A stretch of DNA of 49,132 nt from a virus. Below are positions 1-7,852 of the stretch, piece by piece. Made by a program: the position numbers and the translations under genes. The notes under the pieces were generated by a model. That model was not told where the DNA came from and made no database searches. It was given only the letters and a program-made list of their open reading frames with translations. The stretch is from positions 1 through 49,132 of IMG/VR virus record IMGVR_UViG_3300006802_013340, one strand, 5' to 3'. The number at the start of each line of letters is the position of its first letter. The stretch's first letter is position 1.

Positions 1-612
1 AAAGTCTGTCCACAAGATCTGTGACTTACTCATATCAAGAGTCGCACCGCTTGGGCCAGTGCCGTTCATCTTGTCGACGTTCCAACTACTTTGTGCGATT
101 CTTGTGTTTACAACAGAACCAGACACTGCGCTGCGCTTTACAAAATACGTAGTTGTTCCGTCTTGTTCTACATAGATACCGTTGTCTTTTGTGAAGTAAC
201 CAACACGCTGACGAAGATTTGCCTTTGCTTCATTCATCGTAAACGTATTCATCACTAACAAGCTCTTACCGGGTTGATAACCAAATACACGGTCGGTTTG
301 TCTTACGATTTCATCACCATCAGCATCAGTGACGTCAAGATCCATAAGACCTTGATCCGCATTGAAAGTGTATGTTGCAGAACCAGATACTGCAGTGTTC
401 CATCGCCGTTCGCTATCAGCATAACGAAACGATGAGTCAAATAACGTATGCGGTTCGCTTACACGGAGTCGACCAAACGCATCAGACGCTGTGTTTAAGT
501 TTCCGGCTGGTACATAGACAGATGGTCCTGCCAGACCAGACACCATGACGACCTCATAGATGTCTTTGTTATTGTTGAGTAGTGCATTTCTATCTGTGCT
601 AAACTGTGCCAT
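1..612 (-). CDS. phage structural protein, N-terminal part (cut by window edge)
   Basis: An open frame runs without a stop from ATG at 612 to the left edge, giving about 204 residues of a longer protein. Near residue 45 it has the segment AFGRLRVSEPHTLFDSSF, which I associate with large virion or tail-fibre-like proteins of T4-like marine phages. It starts 8 nt after the stop of the gene on its 5' side. The C-terminus is outside the window, so total length and domains are unknown. The structural role is inferred from that motif alone. Confidence 0.6.
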   Translation of the reverse strand, partial: MAQFSTDRNALLNNNKDIYEVVMVSGLAGPSVYVPAGNLNTASDAFGRLRVSEPHTLFDSSFRYADSERRWNTAVSGSATYTFNADQGLMDLDVTDADGDEIVRQTDRVFGYQPGKSLLVMNTFTMNEAKANLRQRVGYFTKDNGIYVEQDGTTTYFVKRSAVSGSVVNTRIAQSSWNVDKMNGTGPSGATLDMSKSQILWTDF

Positions 613-620
613 GTTTATCC

Positions 621-1538
621 TTAATATGGATCACCAGAAAGTTTAACTGATGATGCCATCTTTTCTGACTCAAACTTAAATCGAATCTTCATGATCTTCT
701 TAGTTCCTGCTGTCACTCCGATCGATTCGTTTCCTACCTTCTCAAGCTTGATCTCATACTTAGACAGAGCACCAAGTTTTTCATTGTTGACAGGGTCCAT
801 GACCGCTGCAGCATAAGGCGCTTTACTTCCTTGTCCAGTTACCTTGATGTAAGGTGGATACAAGACCTCAGCGTCCATCCAATCAGAGAGCAAGTACTTC
901 ATCAGTTCAGGCTGCTTCATCTTACTCAGCCTTACCATCAACTCGTCTCGCATCGCAGCGAGTACTTGCTTACCAACTTCTTCTGTCTGTTGCTTGATCT
1001 GTGGGTTTGCACGGATGAATGCTTTCCTCTCGCTCGTGTTTGAAGGCAACGCGAGCTTATCGATCAAGCCTTTGACTTGTGTATTATACTTATCTGCGAG
1101 GTTTAATCCTAACGCGCGATCTACTGTACCTATACCAGGATTCTTGAAGCCGATATCGCCTTTACCCTTTGTCGCTTTTGCAGAGAGTCCTAAGTAACCA
1201 TTTGCAGGACCAGAGCTGAATAAGGCGAGGATGTCTGTAGGATTCTTACGACTATCAGCGTTAGGGTTCTTCGAAGCACGAGCCAATTCTCCAGGCCGTG
1301 CAGTCCACCATATTTGCTTTACATTACCACCATAACCGTTCTGTTTCGCCCACTTGACGAACGCCTGTGCCATCGCTTCAGCTTTACCAACAGCATCTTG
1401 TACTTCTTCAGGACGAGCTTGCTTCACGCGTGCATCGTACTGACGCTTTGCCTCAGGATCAAACCACTTACTGTTCGCAAGGAAATATCCAGTCATGATC
1501 TCGTTGATGTCAGAAAGGATGGTGTTTGCTGTCGCCAT
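621..1538 (-). CDS. hypothetical protein with PD-(D/E)XK-like signature, paralogue of next gene upstream
   Basis: A 305-aa protein whose ATG overlaps the upstream stop by one base (TAATG), with AGGTAAG as ribosome-binding site. Around residues 95-140 it carries NPTDIL, then about 12 residues, then GLSAKATKGK and NPGIGTVD. The upstream gene has a matching block, NPHDIL ... GASLKATQG ... NNGIGTVD. The spacing of an acidic residue followed by S-x-K resembles the PD-(D/E)XK nuclease core with Ser in place of Glu. The nuclease idea is inference. The shared block between the two neighbours is seen directly. It lies beside a structural gene, so a virion-associated role is possible. Confidence 0.55.
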   Translation of the reverse strand: MATANTILSDINEIMTGYFLANSKWFDPEAKRQYDARVKQARPEEVQDAVGKAEAMAQAFVKWAKQNGYGGNVKQIWWTARPGELARASKNPNADSRKNPTDILALFSSGPANGYLGLSAKATKGKGDIGFKNPGIGTVDRALGLNLADKYNTQVKGLIDKLALPSNTSERKAFIRANPQIKQQTEEVGKQVLAAMRDELMVRLSKMKQPELMKYLLSDWMDAEVLYPPYIKVTGQGSKAPYAAAVMDPVNNEKLGALSKYEIKLEKVGNESIGVTAGTKKIMKIRFKFESEKMASSVKLSGDPY

Positions 1539-2500
1539 TACTTACCTGAACCAATCTTTGTGTTGACTTGGATTCCAGCGAATGCGCCGTGTGTAGGACG
1601 ATGCTCAACAGTGGCAAGGTGCTTGCCTTCATGATCGTACAGCTTGACCAAGTTACTGCCTTTCTCAGCTTTCGCTGTGAACTTGGTGCCCTTCTCGATC
1701 GAGACGGCGTGTGGCAACTGATGACTCGGGATTGACTTCTTTTTCTCGCCGTTGACATAGTCATACGGTACCGCAGGCTTCTCTGACTTCATGATGTACT
1801 TCAGATGCTTGCGCTGAGTCTCAAGATCAGCTGAGTTAAACTTCTCGACGTGGTGCTGAGCAGCTGCAGCCTTTGCTTGGTTGTTGATCTCTTTGATCTT
1901 TGGATCGTCACGCACGGCCTTGATATCGGCCTTTGACTTACCTTCGAGTCCAGCTTTCTTCATGTGGCTTTTCCATATACTGCCAAAGTCAGTATTCAAG
2001 CCATGCTCTTTTGACATCTGATCGACAGTGCCGATACCATTATTGCTTAGAGTACCTTGTGTGGCCTTCAACGATGCACCATGCATCTTGCCACCTTTCG
2101 TCTTTACAAGGATGTCGTGGGGGTTTTGGATACGATCCGTCTTCTCGCCTACATGATCGTCAATGCCCTTTGATGTATGATGCACTTCGTGCACATCATC
2201 AGGGTTGATCTTATGGTTATTCTGTAGGCTCTGGATGTATGTCTCAGCAGAGTTCTTTGCAGCTTCCATAGCTCTCTGCTGCAGGTGTTGAGGCAATCTG
2301 TTATGCGCCTCTTGTCCCTTCTTTTGGATCTCTGCGATCTTCTTAAGGTACTCAGGGTCATTATTCTTTCGAGCGCCTGTCATGTTATGCGTATGCATAG
2401 CAGTGGCTGTCTCATATGCGACACCAAAGTCCTCGTTATGGTTCTTCTTCTCTTCTGCTTCCTCTACGAGAGAGAAAAACCTCTTAAATTTTTGTATCAT
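1538..2500 (-). CDS. hypothetical protein with PD-(D/E)XK-like signature
   Basis: A 320-aa protein starting MIQKFKRFF, rich in His, Lys and Asn. Its N-terminal third looks helical. Residues about 125-160 contain IQNPHDIL, then HGASLKATQG and NNGIGTVD, shared with the following gene. This fits a degenerate PD-(D/E)XK core (D ... S-x-K), but function is unproven. A TATAAATA late-type promoter lies 28 nt upstream, followed by an ACGGAG Shine-Dalgarno, so late expression with virion genes is likely. Confidence 0.6.
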   Translation of the reverse strand: MIQKFKRFFSLVEEAEEKKNHNEDFGVAYETATAMHTHNMTGARKNNDPEYLKKIAEIQKKGQEAHNRLPQHLQQRAMEAAKNSAETYIQSLQNNHKINPDDVHEVHHTSKGIDDHVGEKTDRIQNPHDILVKTKGGKMHGASLKATQGTLSNNGIGTVDQMSKEHGLNTDFGSIWKSHMKKAGLEGKSKADIKAVRDDPKIKEINNQAKAAAAQHHVEKFNSADLETQRKHLKYIMKSEKPAVPYDYVNGEKKKSIPSHQLPHAVSIEKGTKFTAKAEKGSNLVKLYDHEGKHLATVEHRPTHGAFAGIQVNTKIGSGK

Positions 2501-2527
2501 ACGTAATAACTCCGTAGCAATTACGTA

Positions 2528-2535
2528 TATTTATA
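2528..2535 (-). promoter_or_regulatory. T4-type late promoter (TATAAATA)
   Basis: Exact TATAAATA on the minus strand, about 28 nt before the ATG at 2500. T4-like phages use this octamer, with sigma gp55 and gp33, for late genes. No gp55 gene is in the window. Confidence 0.75.
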
Positions 2536-2540
2536 ATACT

Positions 2541-2849
2541 TTATCGATCGAACCTATCATACACATACACATCAGCTTGACGTGCATTCTTGATGCCATT
2601 GACTACGTTACCGCCCCAGTCGTATCCAGCAACGCGCTCTTTGCCGGTGACCCAATTACGTATGGCTTTTTTCTCAATAGGATCTCGTAAAGCCAGTCGA
2701 ATGCGCTTAGGTGTTTTACTAAGCTTACGAAGCGCTTTATTTGCCTCACGCATAGCGATACGAGCTTGCTTTAGCCACATCATGTCATGCTCGTCAGACA
2801 AGTTGAGAGTTACAACGTAGGAAGTAGAATTGCGTTTTTTCGTAATCAT
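2541..2849 (-). CDS. small hypothetical protein
   Basis: A 102-aa basic protein beginning MITKKRNSTSY. This ATG is preferred over upstream in-frame options because AGGAGC lies 5 nt before it and the longer form would overlap the neighbour. The middle is Lys/Arg-rich and predicted helical (residues about 25-60). No family recognised. It is the last gene of a compact run of four small genes transcribed leftward from a promoter near 3455. Confidence 0.6.
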   Translation of the reverse strand: MITKKRNSTSYVVTLNLSDEHDMMWLKQARIAMREANKALRKLSKTPKRIRLALRDPIEKKAIRNWVTGKERVAGYDWGGNVVNGIKNARQADVYVYDRFDR

Positions 2850-2859
2850 TTCATGCTCC

Positions 2860-3036
2860 TTAAAAGAATACGATATGTGTTCGTGTGAACTCATTGAACT
2901 CTTCGGCCAAGAACTCATAGTGAGTACTATGCTCTTCGATGAAGTTTAAGGCGTCAATAGTACCTGTCCATCCATACGCTGTATTCAGCGCGCGGACTTC
3001 GTCTGCTAATTGGGGAAATGCTTGGATCGGGTCCAT
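2860..3036 (-). CDS. 58-aa acidic hypothetical protein
   Basis: A short frame from ATG at 3036 to TAA at 2860. Its ATG overlaps the upstream stop by one base (TAATG), a usual sign of translational coupling. The product is acidic and aromatic-rich (MDPIQAFPQLADEV at the N-terminus). No family recognised. It fills the gap between two other coupled genes and keeps the frame open throughout, which supports it being real. Confidence 0.55.
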   Translation of the reverse strand: MDPIQAFPQLADEVRALNTAYGWTGTIDALNFIEEHSTHYEFLAEEFNEFTRTHIVFF

Positions 3037-3161
3037 TATTTAATCCTTTCAGTAATCATTGCAACAAACGCAATAATCATGGCAGCAATTAACTGTCCAA
3101 GATTATTGGTGAACAAAGCCATCATCGCAAAGAAGATGGATATAGCATACATGAAAATCAT
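3036..3161 (-). CDS. 41-aa small membrane protein
   Basis: A short frame with two hydrophobic stretches, residues about 2-17 and 21-36, separated by TNNLGQ. It would be a small hairpin-like inner-membrane protein. Start and stop overlap both neighbours (ATGA upstream, TAATG downstream). Function unknown. Phage early regions often encode such small membrane proteins. Confidence 0.5.
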   Translation of the reverse strand: MIFMYAISIFFAMMALFTNNLGQLIAAMIIAFVAMITERIK

Positions 3162-3400
3162 GCTGCCTCCTTCTTAGGCTGGACCCTTGTGCTATACCAG
3201 CTGTTACGCTGGATCTTGCGCTTGCAAGTCAGTATGACTTTGCGAAGGGCCCTAACTTCTTCGATGTTAGGGGCATTGATACCGCCGTAAGCTTGAAGAG
3301 CCATAACAGCGGCATCTCGCATGACGTAGGTAGCAACTGCTTCTGAAGGCACCTTCCTCTCGAAGATGCCGCCAAGGGGCGAGGTATATAAGACGTTCAT
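3158..3400 (-). CDS. 80-aa hypothetical protein
   Basis: Begins MNVLYTSPLGGIFERK with a clear AGGAG 9 nt upstream. It is mixed alpha/beta with a basic C-terminus (Lys/Arg-rich after residue 52). It is the first gene of the leftward small-gene run, read from the TTTACA-N17-TAAGAT promoter at 3432-3460. No family recognised. Confidence 0.6.
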   Translation of the reverse strand: MNVLYTSPLGGIFERKVPSEAVATYVMRDAAVMALQAYGGINAPNIEEVRALRKVILTCKRKIQRNSWYSTRVQPKKEAA

Positions 3401-3431
3401 TTGCTTTCTCCTTTTTTGATTTGTTAGGTAG

Positions 3432-3460
3432 ATCTTACCCCATCCCCGTTCACATGTAAA
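3432..3460 (-). promoter_or_regulatory. early-type promoter TTTACA-17-TAAGAT
   Basis: Minus-strand -35 TTTACA (3455-3460) and -10 TAAGAT (3432-3437), spaced exactly 17 bp. It shares a long block with the promoter at 29031-29059: a TTAGAACTTTTAACTAA tract just upstream and ATCTACCTAAC after the -10. It drives the 80-aa gene and those that follow. Confidence 0.7.
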
Positions 3461-3515
3461 TTAGTTAAAAGTTCTAATTTCGAAAAAATAGAAAAAGGTT
3501 CTAATTTACCAGGGG

Positions 3516-3634
3516 CCCCGGCCGGGGTAGAAAAAAGTTCTAACTAGCCAGAGCTCCCAGGACCTCACAGGACAAGGGGCCCTTGTTGGCCTATTGGCCA
3601 GGGCCCCTTGGGACACGACCAGGAGCTCCTGGTC
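3516..3634. repeat. GC-rich palindrome cluster, possible terminator region
   Basis: This gap between the small-gene run and the DUF932 gene holds no ORF I trust. It contains perfect palindromes: CCCCGGCCGGGG (3516-3527), an 18-bp loopless palindrome at 3617-3634 centred on GAGCTC, and arms AAGGGGCCC/GGGCCCCTT (3574-3582 with 3601-3609) enclosing a GGCC-TATT-GGCC hairpin. They sit just past the DUF932 stop, so transcription termination is one possible role. No clear U-run follows, and the GC content is far above the surroundings. Confidence 0.6.
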
Positions 3635-3642
3635 AGCTGACT

Positions 3643-4599
3643 TTATGCAGCTTCGGCCATCTCAATGGCACGGTTGAGGGCAAAGCGCTTGCGGTTCTGG
3701 TTGAAACCGTACCAGCTGCTGTACAACCGAGACTCAGGGGTCCTGCCTTGCAGGTGGTCAGTGGCGTATGTCACTGAGTTAAAAGCTTGCCACCAAGAAC
3801 CACGAGCGAACTCGGCGCCTGGTTGAGTCTCGAGGACCTCCAAGCACTCCTTCGCGTTACGAGACAAGGTTTCAACAGAGAGCTCTTTGTCTTGCACACG
3901 TTTGTCCGAAGTGCGAGGAAAGACCTCGTTGTAGTACTGGATGAGGCTGTCCATGTTGAAGCGCTTGCTGCCAAGGAACTTGGCCATCTCTTTGTACATA
4001 CCGAACTTCTCGTGAGCGATGCCAAGTTGCTCCTTGACCATCTCAGGGTTGAAATCAGAGCGATGACCAACACGGACACCTTTCTGTGCTGCACCGTCCA
4101 AGGCGAGCGTCAACGTGTTATTGCACACCACACGAATGGGGGTGAAACGAACGTCGATGGACTTGCCATACTCATGAGGGTTGGAGAAGAGCAAGTAAGA
4201 CTCGACCTCGTCACCTTTGAAGAGCTCAAAGGATTCCTTGACTTTGGCCAAGGCCCACACCATCTGACCGCCTTTGAGCGAACCAGCAGTGTGCATCTCC
4301 ATGTCGCCTGCATAGACGTACTCAGAGAAGAACTCGAATGCTTGCTCGTTTTGGACTGGTTTCCAGCCAGGGCCAGTGTTGGTCAAGACCTTACCGTCTG
4401 TCGAACGGACGAGAGACTTGTCACCAGTTTTTTGGCGTTTGCCATTGAACTCAATGAAAGACTCGACCTCGACGACTTCCCAGTCGACGCCAGCTTTCTT
4501 CATCATCTGTTGAGGAGAGAGGTCATTTGATACTGACTCGCCCAGGCCATGCCAAGGGGTTTCGCCAGCGTATGCCATCGTTTCAACTAAGTGTGCCAT
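3643..4599 (-). CDS. DUF932 family protein
   Basis: A 318-aa protein opening MAHLVETMAYAGETPWHGLG, the usual start of the phage/plasmid DUF932 (TIGR03299-like) family. Later features include WKPVQNEQAFEFF, RVVCNNTL and a C-terminal NRKRFALNRAIEMA. Members are common on phages and plasmids and their biochemical role is not established. It is transcribed alone from the TGTACA-N17-TACAAT promoter at 4629-4657, with ACAGGAG before the ATG. Confidence 0.85.
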   Translation of the reverse strand: MAHLVETMAYAGETPWHGLGESVSNDLSPQQMMKKAGVDWEVVEVESFIEFNGKRQKTGDKSLVRSTDGKVLTNTGPGWKPVQNEQAFEFFSEYVYAGDMEMHTAGSLKGGQMVWALAKVKESFELFKGDEVESYLLFSNPHEYGKSIDVRFTPIRVVCNNTLTLALDGAAQKGVRVGHRSDFNPEMVKEQLGIAHEKFGMYKEMAKFLGSKRFNMDSLIQYYNEVFPRTSDKRVQDKELSVETLSRNAKECLEVLETQPGAEFARGSWWQAFNSVTYATDHLQGRTPESRLYSSWYGFNQNRKRFALNRAIEMAEAA

Positions 4600-4628
4600 A
4601 ATATACTCCTGTGTGAATTGGAAGTGTA

Positions 4629-4657
4629 ATTGTACCCTGATCGTGGGGAAATGTACA
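4629..4657 (-). promoter_or_regulatory. early-type promoter TGTACA-17-TACAAT
   Basis: Minus-strand TGTACA (4652-4657) and TACAAT (4629-4634), 17-bp spacer. The spacer starts TTTCCCC and ends CAGGG, very like the promoter at 27847-27875. It lies 30 nt before the DUF932 ATG. Confidence 0.75.
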
Positions 4658-4697
4658 TAGGTAGTCTACCTGGGCAGTAGACTATTTCACCAGGTGG

Positions 4698-4723
4698 AAA
4701 AGTAGAACTAAAGTTCTACTTTT
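4698..4723 (-). terminator. hairpin terminator of sulfotransferase-like gene
   Basis: Perfect 12-bp arms (4698-4709 and 4712-4723) around a two-base centre, with TTTT at the end of the transcript-side stem. The stop codon of the 4716-5456 gene lies inside the stem. It could act on either strand. Confidence 0.5.
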
Positions 4724-5456
4724 TGTACTTGGAGTCGATATGAGACAGCCAACGGATGAGCTGCTCTTTATCTGCCTCAAACTCATCAGCGTTTGAGATG
4801 CGACTCCAGATGTCGCCATTATAGTTCGGCGGCTTGATTAAGTCATGATCTTGAATGATATCGAATGGTTCTTTACCTAACATCTTAAAGAGGATCTTGT
4901 GATTGGTCTGCCATTGGTCGTAATAGATCGTCTTTGCTCCAGGCACAGAAGCTTTCAGCTGATAGTAAGATTCGAGTGAAGTGACAAAATCATCAAAGAG
5001 TGTGGCATCATACTTGATAGATTCAATGCTCTCTTCACCTGCATTTTGCACAGCACCACAGTAAGAGATGAACTGACGAAGCTTATTCCTTCTTTCAAGG
5101 AAGAGAGGTTCATAGTTCTGTACGATATAGTCCCACACATCTGGTTGCTGTACATCTTCTGGTAATACTCTGAACGTATGCTGAGGGAATTGCTTTAAGA
5201 CTTCTAACCGAGCAGTCCTCTCTTCTTCCTTCGTGCCTTTCCAGTACTTAGTCTTACGCTTATTACTGAGACGCTGCAAAGTCAACTTACCATCGTTCTC
5301 ATAAAGTTTCCACTTATAAGGTGCAATGTTATTGACGTTGAACAGGAATCCAAGGTCATTCTTGGAACCATAATAAGTCTCGGCGATATGAGACAGGTCA
5401 TAACCGATAGGAGTAGCTCCAGTGCGAGCAGTCGTAACGATGACAGGGATCTTCAT
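4716..5456 (-). CDS. sulfotransferase-like protein
   Basis: A 246-aa protein starting MKIPVIVTTARTGATPIGY. A beta strand followed by R-T-G-A-T resembles the 5'-phosphosulfate-binding loop (R-[ST]-G-[ST]) of PAPS sulfotransferases. A later RRNKLRQFISY at about residue 126 resembles the 3'-phosphate-binding segment of that fold. If correct it moves sulfate from PAPS to an unknown acceptor. It is divergent from the ketoacyl synthase, with a late-type promoter in the shared gap, so it may belong functionally with the lipid genes. A general P-loop transferase is an alternative. Confidence 0.5.
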   Translation of the reverse strand: MKIPVIVTTARTGATPIGYDLSHIAETYYGSKNDLGFLFNVNNIAPYKWKLYENDGKLTLQRLSNKRKTKYWKGTKEEERTARLEVLKQFPQHTFRVLPEDVQQPDVWDYIVQNYEPLFLERRNKLRQFISYCGAVQNAGEESIESIKYDATLFDDFVTSLESYYQLKASVPGAKTIYYDQWQTNHKILFKMLGKEPFDIIQDHDLIKPPNYNGDIWSRISNADEFEADKEQLIRWLSHIDSKYKK

Positions 5457-5490
5457 AGTTCGTGTATAGATAAGAGTGTAACCATTCTTT

Positions 5491-5498
5491 TATTTATA
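5491..5498 (-). promoter_or_regulatory. T4-type late promoter (TATAAATA)
   Basis: Exact TATAAATA on the minus strand in the 52-bp divergent gap, 34 nt before the ATG of the sulfotransferase-like gene at 5456. The opposite strand of the gap serves the ketoacyl synthase gene, for which I see no equally clear promoter. Confidence 0.7.
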
Positions 5499-5508
5499 TA
5501 GGTGAATC

Positions 5509-6555
5509 ATGAAAGATAAGATTGTTATTGTTGATATGGCAACTTTGGATCCGATTACAGAAAACGAGGTAGCTGATAACCGGTTCGGTGGATGGATGTA
5601 CGCAGCAGGAAATCTGCTCTTTGAACAGATGGCTTCTAAACCGCTAGAATCCATGAATAAGACAGTGCTTCAAGCTGTAGACACCTTTGTATTTTCATCT
5701 CTAAGTTGGGATCCAGAATACAAACAACGGGCTTTTCAAGGGAAGATTAGGCCTGACTCTATCCTTAAAGGAATGGGAGTCAACGCGATGGTTGAGGTTA
5801 CCAAGTTCCTTCGAAAAGAAGTGGACATGTTTAGTTTAAACTACATGTGCGCCACTGGTTTAAAAGCCATCGAGTTAGGTAGGTTACTGATCGAAGCCCA
5901 AAATCAAGTAGTCCTCGTCGGTTGTATTGATGATCCTATCGTTGAGATCGAGATCAAAGCTGCGATGGCAACTCGAGCCATTAGTGTAGACGATACTTAT
6001 TATGGGCCTTTCGATAAGAAGAGGAGCGGGTTTGCTGCAGGTCGTTCTGCTTCTTATGTCGCGATATGTAGCGAGAAGAAAGCAAAAGAGCTTGGGGTAG
6101 ATCCGATCGCTGTGATTGAAGACGTACGATCAGCCACAAAAGGCATCGCTCGTACACAGCCATCTGATGCTGACTTCTTGTGTCAACTTGTAGACTCAGT
6201 CGTAAAAGACTGGGATAGCATTGGTCATTGGAACGCTCATGCTACAGCAACTCCTGTAGGAGACGTGATCGAATATGATATGTTTAAACGGAGTGTAGGC
6301 AATCGCGATATCCCAATCTCGAGCTTGAAAGGTCGTATTGGACATACGATGTCAAACTCGGGTCTCTGTGAGATGATTCATGGTATCATGTCTTTTCAAC
6401 AGAAAAAGGTCTTTAAGACGCACAACCTCGTAGACCCATTCGTCGATGATCCTCGCATTATCATGGAAGACGTAAGCACCACGAAAGATACGTTTCTGAA
6501 GTGTTCATTCGGTTTCTCAGGTAAAAACTCTGTGGTATTAGTAAAATGTCTGTAA
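5509..6555 (+). CDS. beta-ketoacyl-ACP synthase-like (FabF/KAS) enzyme
   Basis: A 348-aa thiolase-fold condensing enzyme. The catalytic Cys is C114 in NYMCATGLKAIE (compare ACATG in FabF). The first His is H244 in WNAHATATPVGD, replacing the usual NAHGTSTP, and Lys274 and the second His H279 lie in SLKGRIGHTMSNSG. The full Cys-His-His set suggests decarboxylating condensation of malonyl-ACP with an acyl primer rather than a chain-length factor. It is shorter than the usual ~410 aa of FabF. The 3' end overlaps the AspH-like gene by 10 bp. Together with the desaturases it points to fatty-acyl or polyketide-like chain building. Start chosen at ATG with AGGTGA 4 nt upstream. Confidence 0.8.
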   Translation: MKDKIVIVDMATLDPITENEVADNRFGGWMYAAGNLLFEQMASKPLESMNKTVLQAVDTFVFSSLSWDPEYKQRAFQGKIRPDSILKGMGVNAMVEVTKFLRKEVDMFSLNYMCATGLKAIELGRLLIEAQNQVVLVGCIDDPIVEIEIKAAMATRAISVDDTYYGPFDKKRSGFAAGRSASYVAICSEKKAKELGVDPIAVIEDVRSATKGIARTQPSDADFLCQLVDSVVKDWDSIGHWNAHATATPVGDVIEYDMFKRSVGNRDIPISSLKGRIGHTMSNSGLCEMIHGIMSFQQKKVFKTHNLVDPFVDDPRIIMEDVSTTKDTFLKCSFGFSGKNSVVLVKCL

Positions 6556-7100
6556 CAAAGATCGGCGAAGTCGATTTAGAACGAGTAAAGAACGAGCTGT
6601 TCAAGCATGAAGTGCTACGTAATTTAGAAAAGCATAGTTCTAATCAAGAGCTGCACTTAAAATATAACCTACAACGTAGAAGTAAGACTTCAGACTTTTC
6701 TACTACTGGTAAGTCTCTATGGGCAACTAACCCTGAAGGAAATGACTTTTTACCTTATGATCCCGACTACACTGAGAACTTATATCGTAGCGAGATGCCT
6801 TATGTGTACTTGCTCATTGAAGAGTTTAACCTATGCCGAACTCGAGTATTAACACTTCAACCTAGTACAAACTATTCATTTCATCAAGACTTAACTAAAC
6901 GAATACACATACCAATAATTTCAAACGAACATTGTGTATTCATTATAGATGATAAGGTATGGAGACTTCCAGCAGATGGATCGGTTTATTTAGTTGATAC
7001 CACTCTACTACATACTGCTATCAATGGCAATATGAGAAAGTTTAATCGTATGCACTTAGTCGGTTCGATCGAGTCTGACGTGCAAGACGAAGAAGAATAA
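6546..7100 (+). CDS. AspH-like 2OG-Fe(II) dioxygenase
   Basis: A 184-aa protein with the layout of aspartyl/asparaginyl beta-hydroxylase (AspH/LpxO/OlsC) enzymes. Iron ligands are H113-x-D115 in NYSFHQDLTKR and distal H156 in DTTLLHTAIN, and R168 in NRMHLVGS is the 2-oxoglutarate-binding Arg. LpxO and OlsC in this superfamily hydroxylate lipid A and ornithine-lipid acyl chains, which suits the setting, but the substrate is unknown. Translation is coupled to the ketoacyl synthase. Its last 59 bp overlap, tail to tail, the end of the convergent desaturase gene. Confidence 0.7.
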   Translation: MSVTKIGEVDLERVKNELFKHEVLRNLEKHSSNQELHLKYNLQRRSKTSDFSTTGKSLWATNPEGNDFLPYDPDYTENLYRSEMPYVYLLIEEFNLCRTRVLTLQPSTNYSFHQDLTKRIHIPIISNEHCVFIIDDKVWRLPADGSVYLVDTTLLHTAINGNMRKFNRMHLVGSIESDVQDEEE

Positions 7101-7848
7101 GTGTATTGATTACATATTTGCCTGGATCAAACTGCCACCACTTCTTACCGATACGATAGTTACCAGGATCAGCATGATGGTTATTATGCCATCCTTCTCC
7201 GAAAGTAAAGTATGACCACCACCATACGTTGTGAGAAGAATCTTTTGTATAAGACCTCTTATTGCTACCAAAGATAGCAGCATGATCTATCCAGTTACTC
7301 ATACGAGATGCTATAGTGTTAAAGAACACTGGTATGAAGAATAAATGAATCGCGTATAGCGGGTCGATCAAAGATAATAAGATAGGTACTGCTAACACGA
7401 TAGCGGTATAGTATCGATGCATGAACCTATGAAATGGATCTGTGACGATGTCCTTCACATCCCACTTATTGAACTCTGCGCTGTAGTCCCCGATGATGGC
7501 ACCAATAGGACCAAGCACCGTTGGAGAGTGTGGGTCTCCTGGTTTATCTGCATATCTGTGGTGTCTACGATGCACGAACGTCCATCCTAAAGAACTGCCA
7601 GTGCAACCCAAGTTACCAAACAGAGAGAACAAGTATTCTACTGGCTTTGCAAGTTTATATGAGCGATGAGCGAGTAGTCTATGAAACGTAACGGTGATAC
7701 CAAGACACGTGATCAAGAAGTAGCCGCATAAAGATAGCATCCAGAGCTCCATGCTACTCTGATGCGCCAAAGCATAGACGAAAGCCATCGCACTGACGAG
7801 TTGAATCGCAATGAAGAATGTATTCGATGGGAGTAGGTATCTCTGCAT
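7042..7848 (-). CDS. membrane fatty-acid desaturase (delta-9-like), copy 1
   Basis: A 268-aa di-iron acyl desaturase with three His boxes, HRLLAH (56-61), HRRHH (93-97) and HNNHH (221-225), between hydrophobic segments. This is the delta-9/DesC-like pattern: O2-dependent cis double-bond insertion into acyl chains at the membrane. YADKPGDPHSP after box 2 is typical. It is the last gene of the leftward lipid run. The ATG follows a GATAAATA box by 5 nt. It overlaps the AspH-like gene on the other strand by 59 bp. Which acyl substrate or position it acts on cannot be read from sequence. Confidence 0.88.
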   Translation of the reverse strand: MQRYLLPSNTFFIAIQLVSAMAFVYALAHQSSMELWMLSLCGYFLITCLGITVTFHRLLAHRSYKLAKPVEYLFSLFGNLGCTGSSLGWTFVHRRHHRYADKPGDPHSPTVLGPIGAIIGDYSAEFNKWDVKDIVTDPFHRFMHRYYTAIVLAVPILLSLIDPLYAIHLFFIPVFFNTIASRMSNWIDHAAIFGSNKRSYTKDSSHNVWWWSYFTFGEGWHNNHHADPGNYRIGKKWWQFDPGKYVINTLILLRLARQTRSNRLSAYD

Positions 7849-7852
7849 ATCA

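Noticed and set aside
3787-4530. 247-aa plus-strand open frame
   Set aside because: Fully antisense to the DUF932 gene, which has clear family blocks, promoter and ribosome-binding site.
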